From the NCBI GenBank assembly GCA_039545315.1, contig BCIM01000004.1, forward strand, positions 965,872 to 1,029,871: a DNA stretch of 64,000 bases. The letters run 5' to 3'. Below the pieces are notes generated by a model, which did no database searches, was not told the origin of the DNA, and was given only the letters and a program-made list of their open reading frames with translations. Within the stretch, counting starts at the first letter, position 1, and each line of letters begins with the position of its first letter. Of this stretch, positions 23,446 to 34,565 are shown one piece after another. The stretch comes from Kondoa malvinella. Its lineage: Eukaryota > Basidiomycota > Agaricostilbomycetes > Agaricostilbales > Kondoaceae. The position numbers and the translations under genes were made by a program.

Positions 23446-23719
23446 GGCCGGGTCCTTTTATTGTCCAGTAACTTGAAGCTGCTCTAGGTCAAGCGGAATC
23501 TTTTGCTTTGCTTGGAATTGGCGCTCGCAAGGTGACTTCATCATACGAAATGGGATGGCAGTCTGTAGTCTATCAAGCGCACACTGCAATACGCGAGGTC
23601 GAGAGAGGAACCCTCGGAGAAGCGCGGAGAATTCTTTCGAAAGTCTACAGCGCATGCATTTCCCGAAATGCCACGAGCAAACGAAATCTTCTACGAACCT
23701 AAGCTATTCTAGGTTTGGG

Positions 23720-23826
23720 AATAACGCATGCTGCCTGAAGCGGATACGTCGAAAAGTACAATCCGTCATGCAACACTAGGTACTACATCCATACAACCGC
23801 AGTACGATCCAAGTGCTCCACTCTAA
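23720..23826. repeat. 3'-flank repeat, copy B
   Basis: The partner of 22638-22735. It abuts the stop codon of the gene at 23827-24733, so it is probably that gene's 3' UTR. Confidence 0.6.
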
Positions 23827-24733
23827 TCACGCCGCACCCTTCTTCGGCTTCCTCAAGAACATGCTCATCCGCTTTCTCAACCCTTTCGACCCATCCTCAC
23901 CCTGACTATATTGAACCGGCTCCAAAGGCTGACGTTCCCTTGACCTCTCGCGCTTAGGTAAAGGCTGGCGTACTGAATGATGTGAATGATTCCGCGTTGG
24001 TATTGGACGTGTGGGCGATGATGTAGGTGAGCGTTTCTCTTGTGAAAGGGTGACGCGATGACCAAAGGGCTCGCTTATATCTGTAATTGAGCGAGAGCGA
24101 ATCGAGTTTCTAGAGTATCATGAGCTCGGCATGGGCTAAAGTATTGAGGACGTACAAATACTTTTCGGCTGCGGTAATGCTCTGCGGTCGTTCCATCTTA
24201 GGTGCCAATTCAGATGAATCAGCAGAGAATGGACGATTGTTAAAGGGCAGACTGGTAGAGATAGGTCGCATAGACGAGAAAGTAGACGATGCTTGACTTG
24301 CTCTGCTTTTTCGTTTTGATTGAGGTGGTGTGCAGAGTTGAAGGATTTCGCCCGAGTGAAAGGAAAGACGCGAATCGCCAGAATAGGAAGAGCCACCGCA
24401 GGAGATGGTCGAGCCTACTGATGTCCGATTGGCAAGCGATTCAAAGTTGTTTCCAGCGGTTGGACTGTCCGGTTCAGGTGACAGTTGAGCTGGCGCGTTG
24501 TAACTTGGAAGACGAATCTGATGAAGAGGAAGAAGAACAGGCTGATCTTGTGCAATGACGCGGTCGATGAATTGACCATAGTGAGCATACTGATCATCAC
24601 TGGTCGCGCTACCTTCGCTGACTGAAGTTGCCATGCTTTCCGTAGAGTGTTCATCGCTAGACGAAGGACAGTCACCAAAGGTAGACGAAACTGGAGAGTC
24701 GAAGTCAAGGAACGAGTTGATGCCGCGTGTCAT
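23827..24733 (-). CDS. Serine-rich hypothetical protein
   Basis: I do not recognise this gene. The ATG at 24733 starts MTRGINSFLDFDSPVSS, with a first exon of about 200 residues rich in Ser and Thr. It ends around ITAAEKYLYVL near 24140. A second exon runs from about 24080 to the stop at 23827 and is basic (RVTLSQEKRSPTSSPTRP, RKRMSMFLRKPKKGAA). The junction is not certain: a GTCCTC donor after KYLY paired with an ATAAGCGAG acceptor keeps phase, but neither site is strong. The protein looks disordered and may be a phosphorylation-regulated adaptor. A diverged copy of its 3' flank lies 1.1 kb away. Confidence 0.6.
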
Positions 24734-25274
24734 TGTGAGAATGAATTGGTTGAGAGAAAGAGATGAAATTGTGCAAGCTTAGCAAGAGCAGCAGGCCGCT
24801 TGCACCGCGACTTTAGCTTTCGAGAAGTGTCCATCGCAAGATCGCAAAGCAAAGAATGAAGAAGTAAACGGAACACGGATTCTGATATTCGATTTTTGGA
24901 AGAAATGCTCGGTACAGACATGTCAAGAAGACAGTGGAAAGGCTCATGGCGCTGTCAGAGCTACAGGCGGTATATCGCAAGTACGCGTTCAAAGAGTGAT
25001 GGTTCTTCGGATGAAGAGGTACAAAACGGCATGCTTGCTGGGCAACTGCCACATACACCTGAATGTAGTATACCGGATAGCCCAAAGCGTGCGATACCTT
25101 CATTATGCGGCACCGGGCTCACGCAATCTGCAGCTTGCCCTTCCTGTATCGCATAGATCGCAAATTGTCAACCTTTCCATGGCGGCTCAGCCTATCTCGA
25201 GGACCAATGCATCTTCGCACTGATACAAATTTGAGACATCCATTCTGCATTGAGGTCAAGCGGATCTAGAGTTC
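24734..25274. other. Intergenic between divergent genes
   Basis: This is the divergent promoter region of the serine-rich gene and the genes to its right. I see nothing specific in it. Confidence 0.4.
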
Positions 25275-25544
25275 ATGCTTGTGTACTGCCTACGGACAAC
25301 GATAGCGGCGGTCATGTTGCTCCTCCTTCTTGTTCCTTCGAGTGGTCTCGTCTTTGAAAGGAAGTTGCCCTCCAACGTTTATACCCAGGCTGCCATAGTC
25401 TACCAACCTGCCAGCAAGCTCCAGCGCCAGTCCATCTTTGTACGACCCGCCATCGGTTCTCAGTGCACAATTCAGAAAAGAGGGTCAAAGGAGGACGCGA
25501 GTCTAGCTAGCTGGAACAAGACTATTTGTGCGAGCGTGGATTGA
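25275..25544 (+). CDS. Possible small secreted protein (89 aa)
   Basis: A single open frame from the ATG at 25275. It begins MLVYCLRTTIAAVMLLLLL and continues VPSSGLVFERK, a good signal peptide with likely cleavage after about residue 24. The mature part is about 65 residues, basic and polar with two cysteines. I see no homologue. It lies 78 bp upstream of the MYND gene and could instead be part of that gene's leader. The evidence is only the signal-like start and the open frame. Confidence 0.3.
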   Translation: MLVYCLRTTIAAVMLLLLLVPSSGLVFERKLPSNVYTQAAIVYQPASKLQRQSIFVRPAIGSQCTIQKRGSKEDASLASWNKTICASVD

Positions 25545-25622
25545 GCATATCTGCGCTGTCGTGGAGTCATGGACCACCCGTGCGCGGTTTCCACTTCCGC
25601 AAAAGAGTGTTGCTGACGCTGC

Positions 25623-27358
25623 ATGTCAAACAGGCTACTCAAAGGCTTGGTGCAGAATGAATGGGACAGGGCTTTCGTTGCCAACCCAACATTTCGAGAA
25701 TGGCTCGTCGCCCAGCTCTTCGCGTGTCCAATGCTCACCAACGAATTGCTACATCATTATGTTGGGAGACAGCTGGACAAAAGCAGACAGAATGTCAATG
25801 ACGTTCGAGCTTCAGCAAGCACTACTTCCTCTGTCTCTCCGCATGTGTTGCCACCTTCACCACACGAACCAGTCAGCAACGCAAAGGACCGAGATACAGC
25901 ATACCGCTCGGCTGCAACATCATCAACGGTAAAGTCCTCGATTCCTGCTGCTGCTACTTCTGGTTGGAGCGGTTTCAAGACCGCAGTGAATATGCAATTG
26001 TCTACCAACTTTACCGGCCAAGCGCCTCATACCAACACGAACAAGCTGCTGGCCCTACTGAGCCCCTTCGCGACACTCGGAGCCTCATCAGCACCTACTG
26101 CGGCTCTTCCGAACGATGTTGATGCACTATTCGTACGTGGTGCAGCAGAAATATGGCTCGCTTGCCTGGATAAGGAGTGTGGTCGCCAAGGATTCCCCTT
26201 TGCTGGAAGGAATGATGCTTCTGTGATTGATCCGAGTCTGGGAGCAAATACAACCCTTCCTTTAACGTCAAATATGGAGCGGCTGTCAGACTCGATGCTG
26301 CAAGAGTTGAACCTGTCTGTCGAGGGACATCTCGACGCCTTCCGTCAGCACTCACAACCGGCCGTCATAAGCTACTTCCACAGCCCGTCAGATCCGAAAA
26401 TACTTCAGGATCAACGAGCGGCCGCAACCATGTTGATCTATCGAAGAAGCCTCTCCCACGCTCCCGCTCTTGTCTGCAATTCAAAGTGGATGTGCCTCAC
26501 TCTGAATATGTCCGATGATATGCTCGTTCCAATATCGATCAACCATTCAAGTATAGCAGGCTACATGGTGATGATGTTAAACGTTGAAGGCAGTCTGAAA
26601 CATCATGGAGGCAATGTGGCAGATCGAACTACCTTTTTAAAGCTATGCACCAGATATATCTTGTTTGAAGTCTGGCACATGGCAATGCACTCTTCTCCAG
26701 ACCAGCATACGACCTGGCATATATTCTTCCTTCTTTCCAGCCTACAAACCGTACTTTCCAGATACCCGGCTGCTTGCAATCGCATTGTTGCTGAAGAGAG
26801 ATTGATCCCGGCAAAGAGCAGGACATACCTCTGCTCCTTGGCGACAGTCTTGTTATGGATCGGCAAGAGGGAGAATTGTCGTTCTCCAGTGAACGTCGTG
26901 CGTTCGGCTCTGGTGCTCGCTGCCGTCGCCGCAACAAGTATCACGCTCGGTTTCGATCAACTGCTGCCTCCGGCTCTCACACTCTATCTTACGGCGTTCA
27001 CCAAGCTTTCGATGTCAAGGGCTTATATGTACACGCTCAAATTCTTCGACGAGTACCGACTCCAAAGGAAAGCGCGCATCAGGGTCTGCTGCACCTGCGG
27101 CATCTATCGACATCCCAACTTCCCCCTAAGCGACGAGGACCGCTTGTGGAAAGATCCCTTCAAGGTCTGCAGTCTGTGAGTGTGCTCATCCAATGCATAA
27201 TTACGATCCTCATTTATTCTGCCAGGTGCAATACGGCGTTATACTGTTCGGCTTCCTGCCAAGCAATAGACTGGCGTACCGGCGGTCATCGCGAGAAGTG
27301 CTGTCGACGGTTCAAAAAGAAGACTGAGGCGATGGCAGAACCTGGGGAGGTTGACTGA
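25623..27358 (+). CDS. MYND-type zinc finger protein
   Basis: The ATG at 25623 opens a 518-codon exon (MSNRLLKGLVQNEWDRAF). A GTGAGT intron at 27178-27227 joins it to a short last exon ending at 27358. The MYND finger is at the C-terminus and is split by the intron: CCTCGIYRH before a 20-residue loop, then KVCSLCNTALYCSASCQ, and finally HREKC. All the expected Cys/His positions are there. The N-terminal 450 residues are helical (LLHHYVGRQLD, YILFEVWHMAMH) with a disordered Ser-rich stretch and no recognised enzyme domain. A C-terminal MYND with a helical N-terminal half is common among expanded fungal families thought to bind proline-rich partners. It converges on NAXD with 17 bp between stops. 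Confidence 0.85.
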
Positions 27359-27375
27359 GAGCGGCATACAATAGT

Positions 27376-28852
27376 CTATAGTTTGGAATTCCCCTCGAAA
27401 TGTATAGAGTACGATTTCCCCACTTGCTGCAGCACATCGCTCGTCTGCATCGCTCGCCCAACCTTCTCGAAGCCCAATCTTGAGCATGTTCGAGTGACAG
27501 TCTATCGACGCTCTTAGAATTGGAACTAATTGAGTGAGGCACCGCTTACGGAAGCTCCGAAGGCTGCCAGCAGCGGCATTCTATCGACCGAGATTGGGTT
27601 GGCATCCCTTGAATCAATTGCAATTAGCCTGATGCGCATCCTTGGTCTAAAGAAAGCTTACTGTCCGACGCCCTCTTCGTAATTCTTTGCCTGTCCTGTA
27701 CATCAGCGTGGAAACCAGAGAGAACAATGGCACAAGTACCCAGCCGAGGAAGCAAGCCGTAGTCCCACTCAGAACATCACCTACAGAACATCAGCTTTCA
27801 TCGCTGGACCAAATAAAGCGACTCACCCTGACCACCGCATCTCTTCAGCCCACCAGTCTCCTCACACTTCAGTACCTCTTTACCATTGGAAATAATGTCC
27901 GTCGCGCCTTTTTGGTTGATAGTTACTCCACCTAAAGAAGTAGCCAGCGCTTTCGCTAATCCTTCTTGAGGTCCTTCTTTATCCACTCCCTATCGAAAGT
28001 ATCAGCACGAGTGCAAGGGCATCGATTCAAACGTACCATCTTATCGCACAATCGAGAGAATTCCACGACATTAGGTGTCAAGACTGCGCGTTGGTAGCCT
28101 TTAATCAGGTCTGGTTCGTTTTGTATGAGGAAGAGGCCGTCTGCGTCTCTATAAGTCAAGTTCTCGTTAGCCGGGACCATGCAAAGAGATAAAGCACGCG
28201 CATAACGATGAACATCTTGTTTGCTTTTGCTATTTCGATAGCCATCTTGGCTGCTTGCTGCATATAGTTTTCTCTACCGACTGTCGTAGTACTCAGCTGC
28301 TGTCTAGGGATGAATGAACAGACAGACGGCCCGGTCCTACTACTATAACATGTAGTCGGGCTAATAGACCTTCGAGCTCCTTCTTCAGGTTCGAAGGATC
28401 ACTGTACACAGCTCAATATAGATAGGTAGGCGAAGACAAGACCTACTACTGTTCTTCTAGTATTCTATGAACAATCATATCTGGGCTATAGGTCTTGATG
28501 ACATTGCCAGCGGAAGGATCGCAAATGACGTGACCCAAGTCTGCACCGAGCAGCATGGCACTATAGCATGAGAAGTAGGGTGCGCCAGTGTAGCTGTGCC
28601 AGCATGAGTAGGCGTAGATGAGATCAGTGCAGCAGCGTACTCTTTGCTGCCTCCGACTACGCCTATGCGGCCTGCACGACAACGAGAAATGTCAGCAGAC
28701 GCATGCATTGTCGGTCCGCTGCCTACCTGCTTGTCTATATAGCTTATCAGCCTACTTTCGAGGCAATGCGGTTCGACCTACCCTTTATGCATCTTATCGG
28801 ACAGCGGAGGAATTAGCCTAGAGACTTCTTTGAGTGTTGCCGAAGCTGTCAT
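27376..28852 (-). CDS. NAXD: ATP-dependent (S)-NAD(P)H-hydrate dehydratase
   Basis: This repair enzyme dehydrates damaged NAD(P)HX back to NAD(P)H using ATP. The ATG at 28852 begins [18 protein letters not shown], which matches the family start. The next exons show [47 protein letters not shown] and VVGPGL. Then come [23 protein letters not shown] and [13 protein letters not shown], and CGGQGD, the ribokinase-like nucleotide site of the family. The final exon is joined over a GTAAGC intron and gives [18 protein letters not shown], ending at 27376. There are at least eight short introns. No defect is visible. Confidence 0.92.
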
Positions 28853-29181
28853 GATGTGTCTAGAAGTGTTATAGAGTCGCAACGTGAATCGCATTCAACC
28901 CAAGATGCTCAAATTAAAATCCCCTTGACGAACAAATGACGGCATTGTCGGCTGTCTCGGAAATGCTATTGCTGCCTCAGAGCTGTAGCACAACATCAGA
29001 AAGACCGTCTTTATCACGCTCAGGTTGAAGCGCTGCATCCGCGGAAGCAATGACTGGTTCCGACCTCTACAAACGACAAAGCTCATCATGCGCAGACCGG
29101 AGAGCGACAGCAGAGGTACAGATTGTACAGATTGATGATGTGCAATGCTATATGTTACAAGTGCGCATTCTTCTATTACAA
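28853..29181. other. Intergenic, no gene seen
   Basis: This lies between the 3' end of the zeta-fold gene and the start of NAXD, both on the minus strand. Nothing recognised beyond the presumed NAXD promoter. Confidence 0.4.
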
Positions 29182-30388
29182 TCAATCCTACGGAATCATC
29201 AGACCGACATCAACACAAGGTCAAAGACTTACAACGATACCAATAGGCTGATCATCGTGTTGTTCTTTCCCATTCATCTCAGGCAGCTTTGCATACTTGT
29301 CAATTGGTGGTTCGCCTCCCTTGGCCCAATCTGGATCTTTCTCCGAATCATAGACTATTTGCGTGTCTTTATCGTTGTCGGAATTATCGACCATCTTGAC
29401 TCTGTCCACGTGCTGACATCTAGCGAGTTGTTTGACATTCTTTGCGCTGTTGATCATCGATCGGCGTATCTGTCCGCGAAGTTCAAACCAGCTCACAAGA
29501 GCAAGGCGAACGAGAACGGACCTGATCATCTGGTGTATGCCTACCAGTCGCCTTTTCCCTATTTGCTGCCCTACTGATCATCGTTCCTTCTTCCGCAAAT
29601 ACGAAAACAATAGAAAGGAAGTAACCTGCATCGCGATAGACTTTCATATGCTCCTCGAACCACTGATTGGCATATGAGCCAAGTCCTCAGTCACTCAAGG
29701 CCGGACATACACAACAGTCTGATAAAGAGCCATCAATGACCATGCTCCTTTTCTGCTCGAATGCAGCGCCAGAGACAAGCTCTTGTAATAATCCTGCTTC
29801 GTGATGTAATAAAGCTGAAGCGGCATCTGGATTATTATCGAGGTACTGTTGTCGCTCTGGCAATTTCCGCGCTAGACGGTCTGGATCCACCCTATGGACG
29901 AGATCAATGACAGAGACATGACTCGGGTATTGATGAAGCGCACCAAACGAAATCTTGCGGTAATCTCACTTCATGCTTCTCTAAGAGATCCGCCAACACA
30001 TGGCTCTTTCCCTGTGCTACTTGTTAGCAGACAGACGCAACGCAGAAGGGAGACCAACGGCACCCATCCCGCCAGCTGTAAATATGACGACAGGCGTATC
30101 CAAACAACCTTTTGAGCTGGTAGCTACTTTCGGAGGTACGCTCAAAGCAACATTGACGATACTATCCTGCATGAGCTGTCTCTCCTTTGTCGGTAAGCGA
30201 TGGTACGACCAATCGAGTTGCTGTCGGACTTTGGCGTATGGTCCGAAATGATTCTTTGGGTCTGCCGAGTTGAGAGGTTCGGCTGGGTTATGCTCTTGAT
30301 AGAGATCCATTGTAGACATGGACAGCTGCTCTTTCGTTAGCTTGGGAGCGGGTTGCCTGAAGTCGGTGCATGATCTGGGTTGGAGCAT
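29182..30388 (-). CDS. Zeta-toxin-fold P-loop kinase-like protein (eukaryotic)
   Basis: The core resembles the zeta/PezT P-loop family, which in bacteria phosphorylates sugar-nucleotide precursors; eukaryotic members are of unknown role. After an N-terminal helical region (YAKVRQQLDWSYHRL), the strand TPVVIFTAGGMGA leads into the Walker A loop, whose lysine lies just after an intron (GTTGGT donor). VDPDRLARKLPE, DNNPDAASALLHHEAG and SMVIDGSLSD follow, as expected for the substrate-binding and second acidic motifs. A later exon ends the core with an Arg/Lys-rich lid (RAANREKATGRHTP). The C-terminus carries VYDSEKDPDWAKGG and stops at 29182. The start is uncertain (ATG at 30388 or 30319). The open frame continues upstream to within 8 bp of the divergent F-box-like gene, without another ATG. 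Appears intact. Confidence 0.72.
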
Positions 30389-30644
30389 GCTCAGCGTGCT
30401 TAAAGGGCGAGCGAGGCGTGTAAGAGGCCGCAGTGACACTGCCAGAATTGCTGCTGCTTCGTGCTTATCGCAGGTATTCCCCTCGATGCGAATGTATCTG
30501 CAACTCTTGCTTTCCCACGTTGACCTTGAACTACTGCGAGAGACTTTTGACGCTGCTCGGCTGTGTGTTTTGTTCGGCCTCGGCGTTCTCCAAGCTGTAG
30601 CGCTGTCTTGCTGCTCGTTTGAGACCAAACCCACCACAAAATCG

Positions 30645-32268
30645 ATGTCGCAAGTTCAGCTGCCTGCAGAAGTCTGGATTGAAGTGGTTGAGCATGTCGC
30701 TGGCAAGAATGCAACGCGCAAGAGATCAGTCGCAAGTATGGCAATGGTCTGTAGTGCGTAAACCATACCGAGATTGTCAACATACAGGCTGAGCTTCACT
30801 CTGCAGGTACCCTCTGTATGCTAGCTATCGTTTCCCCCTTTATGACAATGTTGATCTCATTCTCACTGGAGATGCCCTTTGTCTGCCTGTCACGCTATCA
30901 TCAAGAGATCTTCGCAACTATCACTTGCACGACACCATGAAAGCGACATCTCACGGGAAGCTAGTGAAATCTGCCACGCTCGCCCTGCGGCTTGATGTCG
31001 ACCACGTTCCCATGTGCGACGACGAATGTGCTTTCGAAGCCTGCGACTACGATGCCTGCTTCGAGTTTGGCAGAATCGAACAGAGGCTCGCTTTGCGACG
31101 TGGCATGCAGATCCTGGGGAAGTCTGCTGATCTGCAATTGCTTTCTATTGAAATCAACCATATGATCGAAGACTCAGGCGGAGAATTAGTATTCAACGAA
31201 TCGTGCATCGAGCTGCATTCTTTGCAAGAACTTCTGCAGTTACCTTTTAATACTACCATCCGATGCGTCCGGCTTGTCAGCGAAGGGACTAATACACCGG
31301 TGTCGCGAATTGTCTAGTCGCTTGGATCCGGCAATTACCCCAGCTATCGTCACTTGAGATCAAGCGCATCCAGTTTTTCGACCTCTTCTCGTCATCTCGC
31401 TCTTTGGCAACGAATCTGACCAGTATACGTCTGGACTTCCTTGAACCCGAGCAAAAGTATAGCGGCATGGCGGACTTGCTGGCTCTCCTCTCCGAAAAGA
31501 ATAATGTTCGGCGCTTGGAAATAGGATGGGCTCGGTTGGATAATTGGGACTTTTTACCGCAGCTAGCAGAGGGCCTCGATGGCATTGCGGATTTGACGCT
31601 TTGGACTCTGCCGCCGCTCGAACCGTATCAAAAGCCACAGGCATTCTGGTCATCTATCTTCTGCTACCTGGACGTATGCACGACCCTCAACCTTCAATTT
31701 TGCAATGACCGAAGAACAACTAAGGAATATTTCTGGACCGACTTTATGAGCAATCTCACTGCCAACACAGCGCTTTGTCGGCAGCTAACCAACTTAACGC
31801 TCTCGCTACCATTGGAGCCAGCTGACTACATGGATGAATTCGCTCCCTTTCTCGACAACACCAGATTCCCTGCACTCGCGTTGTTCTCAGCCAGCTTCGC
31901 CTGCCATTCCACTACAATCCCGGCCAGACTGCGATCGATTGCGAGCGATGAAGCAGAGGAAGACGATGGACCAGATTACGTTCGCGCTCGAAATATCCTT
32001 GTCAGAAACTTCCGCACTCTGCTGGCCTATCCGAATCGACCAGCTGTCATCTTGCTAAAGTACAAAGCCTTCAGACCGGACTTTCTGCTAAGGCTTGGAA
32101 TGACCGCTGATGGCACAATCAAGGGTCACATGAATGGCATGAATTTGAGTTGGACTGAGGATGATTATATGGTGAGCTTCATTGTCATTTGTCGCGATCC
32201 TTTACTGATTTCAAACGCAGGTCGAGACTGCGTCGGATGATTGGGGTTCCCTTAACTGTCAGCTGTGA
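30645..32268 (+). CDS. F-box-like / LRR-type hypothetical protein
   Basis: The ATG at 30645 starts MSQVQLPAEVWIEVVEHV, and CSA closes a short F-box-like N-terminus of about 35 residues. Introns near 30759-30807 and 31301-31345, and one before 32221, are in phase. The body has an irregular leucine-rich pattern (LQLLSIEINHM, LQELLQLPFNTTIRCVRL, LTSIRLDFLEP, TNLTLSLPLEP), as in basidiomycete F-box/LRR orphan proteins. The end is VETASDDWGSLNCQL-stop at 32268. Most such proteins are presumed substrate adaptors for SCF ubiquitin ligases, but the F-box here is short and I cannot verify Skp1 binding. It is divergent from the zeta-fold gene with very little space between. Confidence 0.7.
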
Positions 32269-32846
32269 GGGAACCTAATGCTGACGACGCTCTCTAGATA
32301 CCTGGCAGGATCCTGTGGCCGTCCGGGGCGAGCCATAGCGGCATCTTCTCTTGCATGATGATTTCCAACGCAGCTTCTTAAGGCCTCGTCGCGCGTTTTG
32401 TCTGGCCCTGCTCTCCCTCGTCCTTCCCTGTCTTCTAAAGACTGTGCTGCCTCTCACACAACAAGCACCATGTTTGCCTTGATCTTGTGTCACGATCTAG
32501 GGCTAGGGTCTACGCTACGCTAGATCATGTGCAGCCGACCACGAGGCATCAGCGCTCTGAAAACGTTTCTCCCACCAGCAAGGATCCGACACTATCTGCC
32601 TCAACAGGGTCCACCCAAGTGCATTGCAAACGGGTTCACGAGCCTTTCATGCATGGATTAAGTATCACGAGTGCAAGGCTTTATTAGTCAGGCTGACCAA
32701 ACGAATTACATACGCCGAGGCCAGTCCGTGCGTCTTATGTATAAGGCTGGGGAACTGAATTGGATCGGCTTCCACTCTTCAAATTTTCTTTCTCTGTGCT
32801 CTCTTTCTCCCATACACCATACAACACCTAATTCAAGCTTGTCGAT
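32269..32846. other. Intergenic, no gene seen
   Basis: No coding frame was found. A short imperfect inverted repeat (GATCTAG...CTAGATC) occurs near 32490-32526. A pyrimidine-rich stretch just before 32847 (TTTTCTTTCTCTGTGCTCTC) is a typical fungal core promoter feature of the next gene. Confidence 0.4.
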
Positions 32847-33436
32847 ATGAAATACTCACACTCTTTTGTTCTGCTCTCCTTGTGCGCATCTGCACTCGCC
32901 CACTCTCTTCACCACACTCGCCAATCAGAAGTCTGTTCCAAGCAATGCGCACCAGCCTCTCAAATAATGCAGACTGTTCGTTCCATCCTCTGTGCATCGA
33001 GTCAAAGCTGACTTTGAATTTAGATTTGCCCAGATTCTCGAGCTGTTCCTGTCGCAACGTCACCGTGTACATGCACAACTGAGCAGTACGACATCCTAGA
33101 GGTTGGCGAGCTTTTCTAAAAGTGATGACACCCGCTGACCTTTTTGTCCAGTCTTGCAGTCAATGCGTCTTGGGCTTATACGCCGGCCAAGAGGAGAATG
33201 TAAAGATTGTGCGCAATGAAGGTGCTATTGAAAGTAAGTGTCTGTTAGACTGTATCGCGCCTGAGCTGATCCGGTAAGTAGATATCATGGCCAAATGCAA
33301 CCCATCTCAAGCAGCTTCTCCTGACGCCAAGGCCGATACACAATTCGTCGCTTCTTCCATCGACTCTGCTGCAGCTCATATTACGTGGTCAATGCCTACG
33401 CTGCTAATCGGAGTGCTGGCTGTAGTATCATCGTAA
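32847..33436 (+). CDS. Secreted 8-cysteine protein with probable GPI anchor
   Basis: Four exons with introns at 32976-33022, 33102-33151 and 33234-33281, all in phase. The ATG at 32847 gives a signal peptide (MKYSHSFVLLSLCASALA). The mature part has eight cysteines in the order C-x3-C, C, C-x-C, C-x2-C, C (VCSKQC, ICPD, PCTCTT, SCSQC, MAKC). The C-terminus is a hydrophobic tail, WSMPTLLIGVLAVVSS, preceded by small residues, as expected for GPI attachment. The total is about 145 aa. This arrangement is widespread in small cell-wall proteins of basidiomycetes, but it does not match CFEM or hydrophobin spacing and has no assigned function that I know. An effector or cell-wall role is inference. 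Confidence 0.78.
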
Positions 33437-33624
33437 AGGCGCGAAGCGGGAAACGCAGAATCCTGATGCGATACATTATCCATAGTACAGACATATGCAG
33501 TACCAATACATCTATAATGCTATCACTACCAGGATTGCTATGCGCTTCCGGAGCTGGGCTATCCTTTTATCCCGCTGAACCATGGCGAGCGCAAGTTTTG
33601 TCAATATGAAGCACTGCAGCTATC

Positions 33625-34565
33625 ATGTCAACTACAATCAAGCTCTTCACTCATGCTACCGGTCCTAATGGATGGAAAGTCGCTGCTGTCTTAGAGGAGC
33701 TCAATTTGCCCTACGAGCCGAAATATCTCCAATTCGAAAAGAACGAGCAGAAAGCAGAAGAGCACGTCAAGCACAACCCTAATGGCCGTATTCCTACTAT
33801 TGTAGATGGAGATGTGTCCATCTGGGAGTCTGGCGCGAGTGCGTATTCGGCGCAACTTTCATCTTCAACATCTGACTCCCTTTTCCAGTATTGCAATATC
33901 TGACTGAAAAGTACGACAAGGAGCATCGCATTTCCGCAAAGAACGAAACAGAGAAATGGCAGATTGCTTCATGGCTCTTCTTCCAAGTCTCCGGCCAGTA
34001 AGCCAGTGACCTGCAAATGTTTGTCTTGCTCATGCAATGTCTCGCAGTGGGCCGTACTTTGGTCAAGGTGCATGGTTCTCGCGATACCATCACGAAACGC
34101 TACCCTCAGCCATCGTGAGATATCGAGCCGAGACTCGACGCGTATTGGGCGTGTTGGAAAGCGCCTTGATTGGCAAAAACTGGCTTGTAGGAGACCGCTA
34201 TACCATTGCAGATTTAGGTAAGACTGGGATAGCAGCCGCATCAATTGGCTGAAAGAGCATTTGCAGCCTTCTTTGCCTGGAATGATTTCGCTATCGCAAA
34301 CTTGGGCATAATGAGCGATGTGAAAGGTGAGCTCATACTATCTTAGCCTATTGAAGTCCCTGACCCATGCTCTGTAGGCGTGGAGCCTGTCAACTTTGAT
34401 TTCGCCAAAGAGTTTCCGAACACTTGCGCATGGCACATGAAGTTGAAGAACTTGCCTTGTACGTGTATCTCGCAGCCAAGTTGTGTTGCTCTGATTGAGT
34501 CTTCCTACCTAGCTATCAAGAAAGTGCAGGCGGATCAGGCGGAAGAGATGGCCAAGAGCGGGTAA
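33625..34565 (+). CDS. Glutathione S-transferase (Ure2/GST-like)
   Basis: Conjugates glutathione to electrophiles in the cytosol. The ATG at 33625 opens a thioredoxin-fold N-terminal domain ([18 protein letters not shown]), with the cis-proline motif NGRIPTIVD and the glutathione-contacting acidic-Ser region IWESGA. The helical C-terminal domain includes [21 protein letters not shown] and [15 protein letters not shown], the conserved N-capping region, followed by [10 protein letters not shown]. Five introns are in phase; the stop is at 34565. The NPNGR-IPT and Gly-Pro-x-x-GQ combination points to the fungal Ure2p-like class. Confidence 0.9.
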
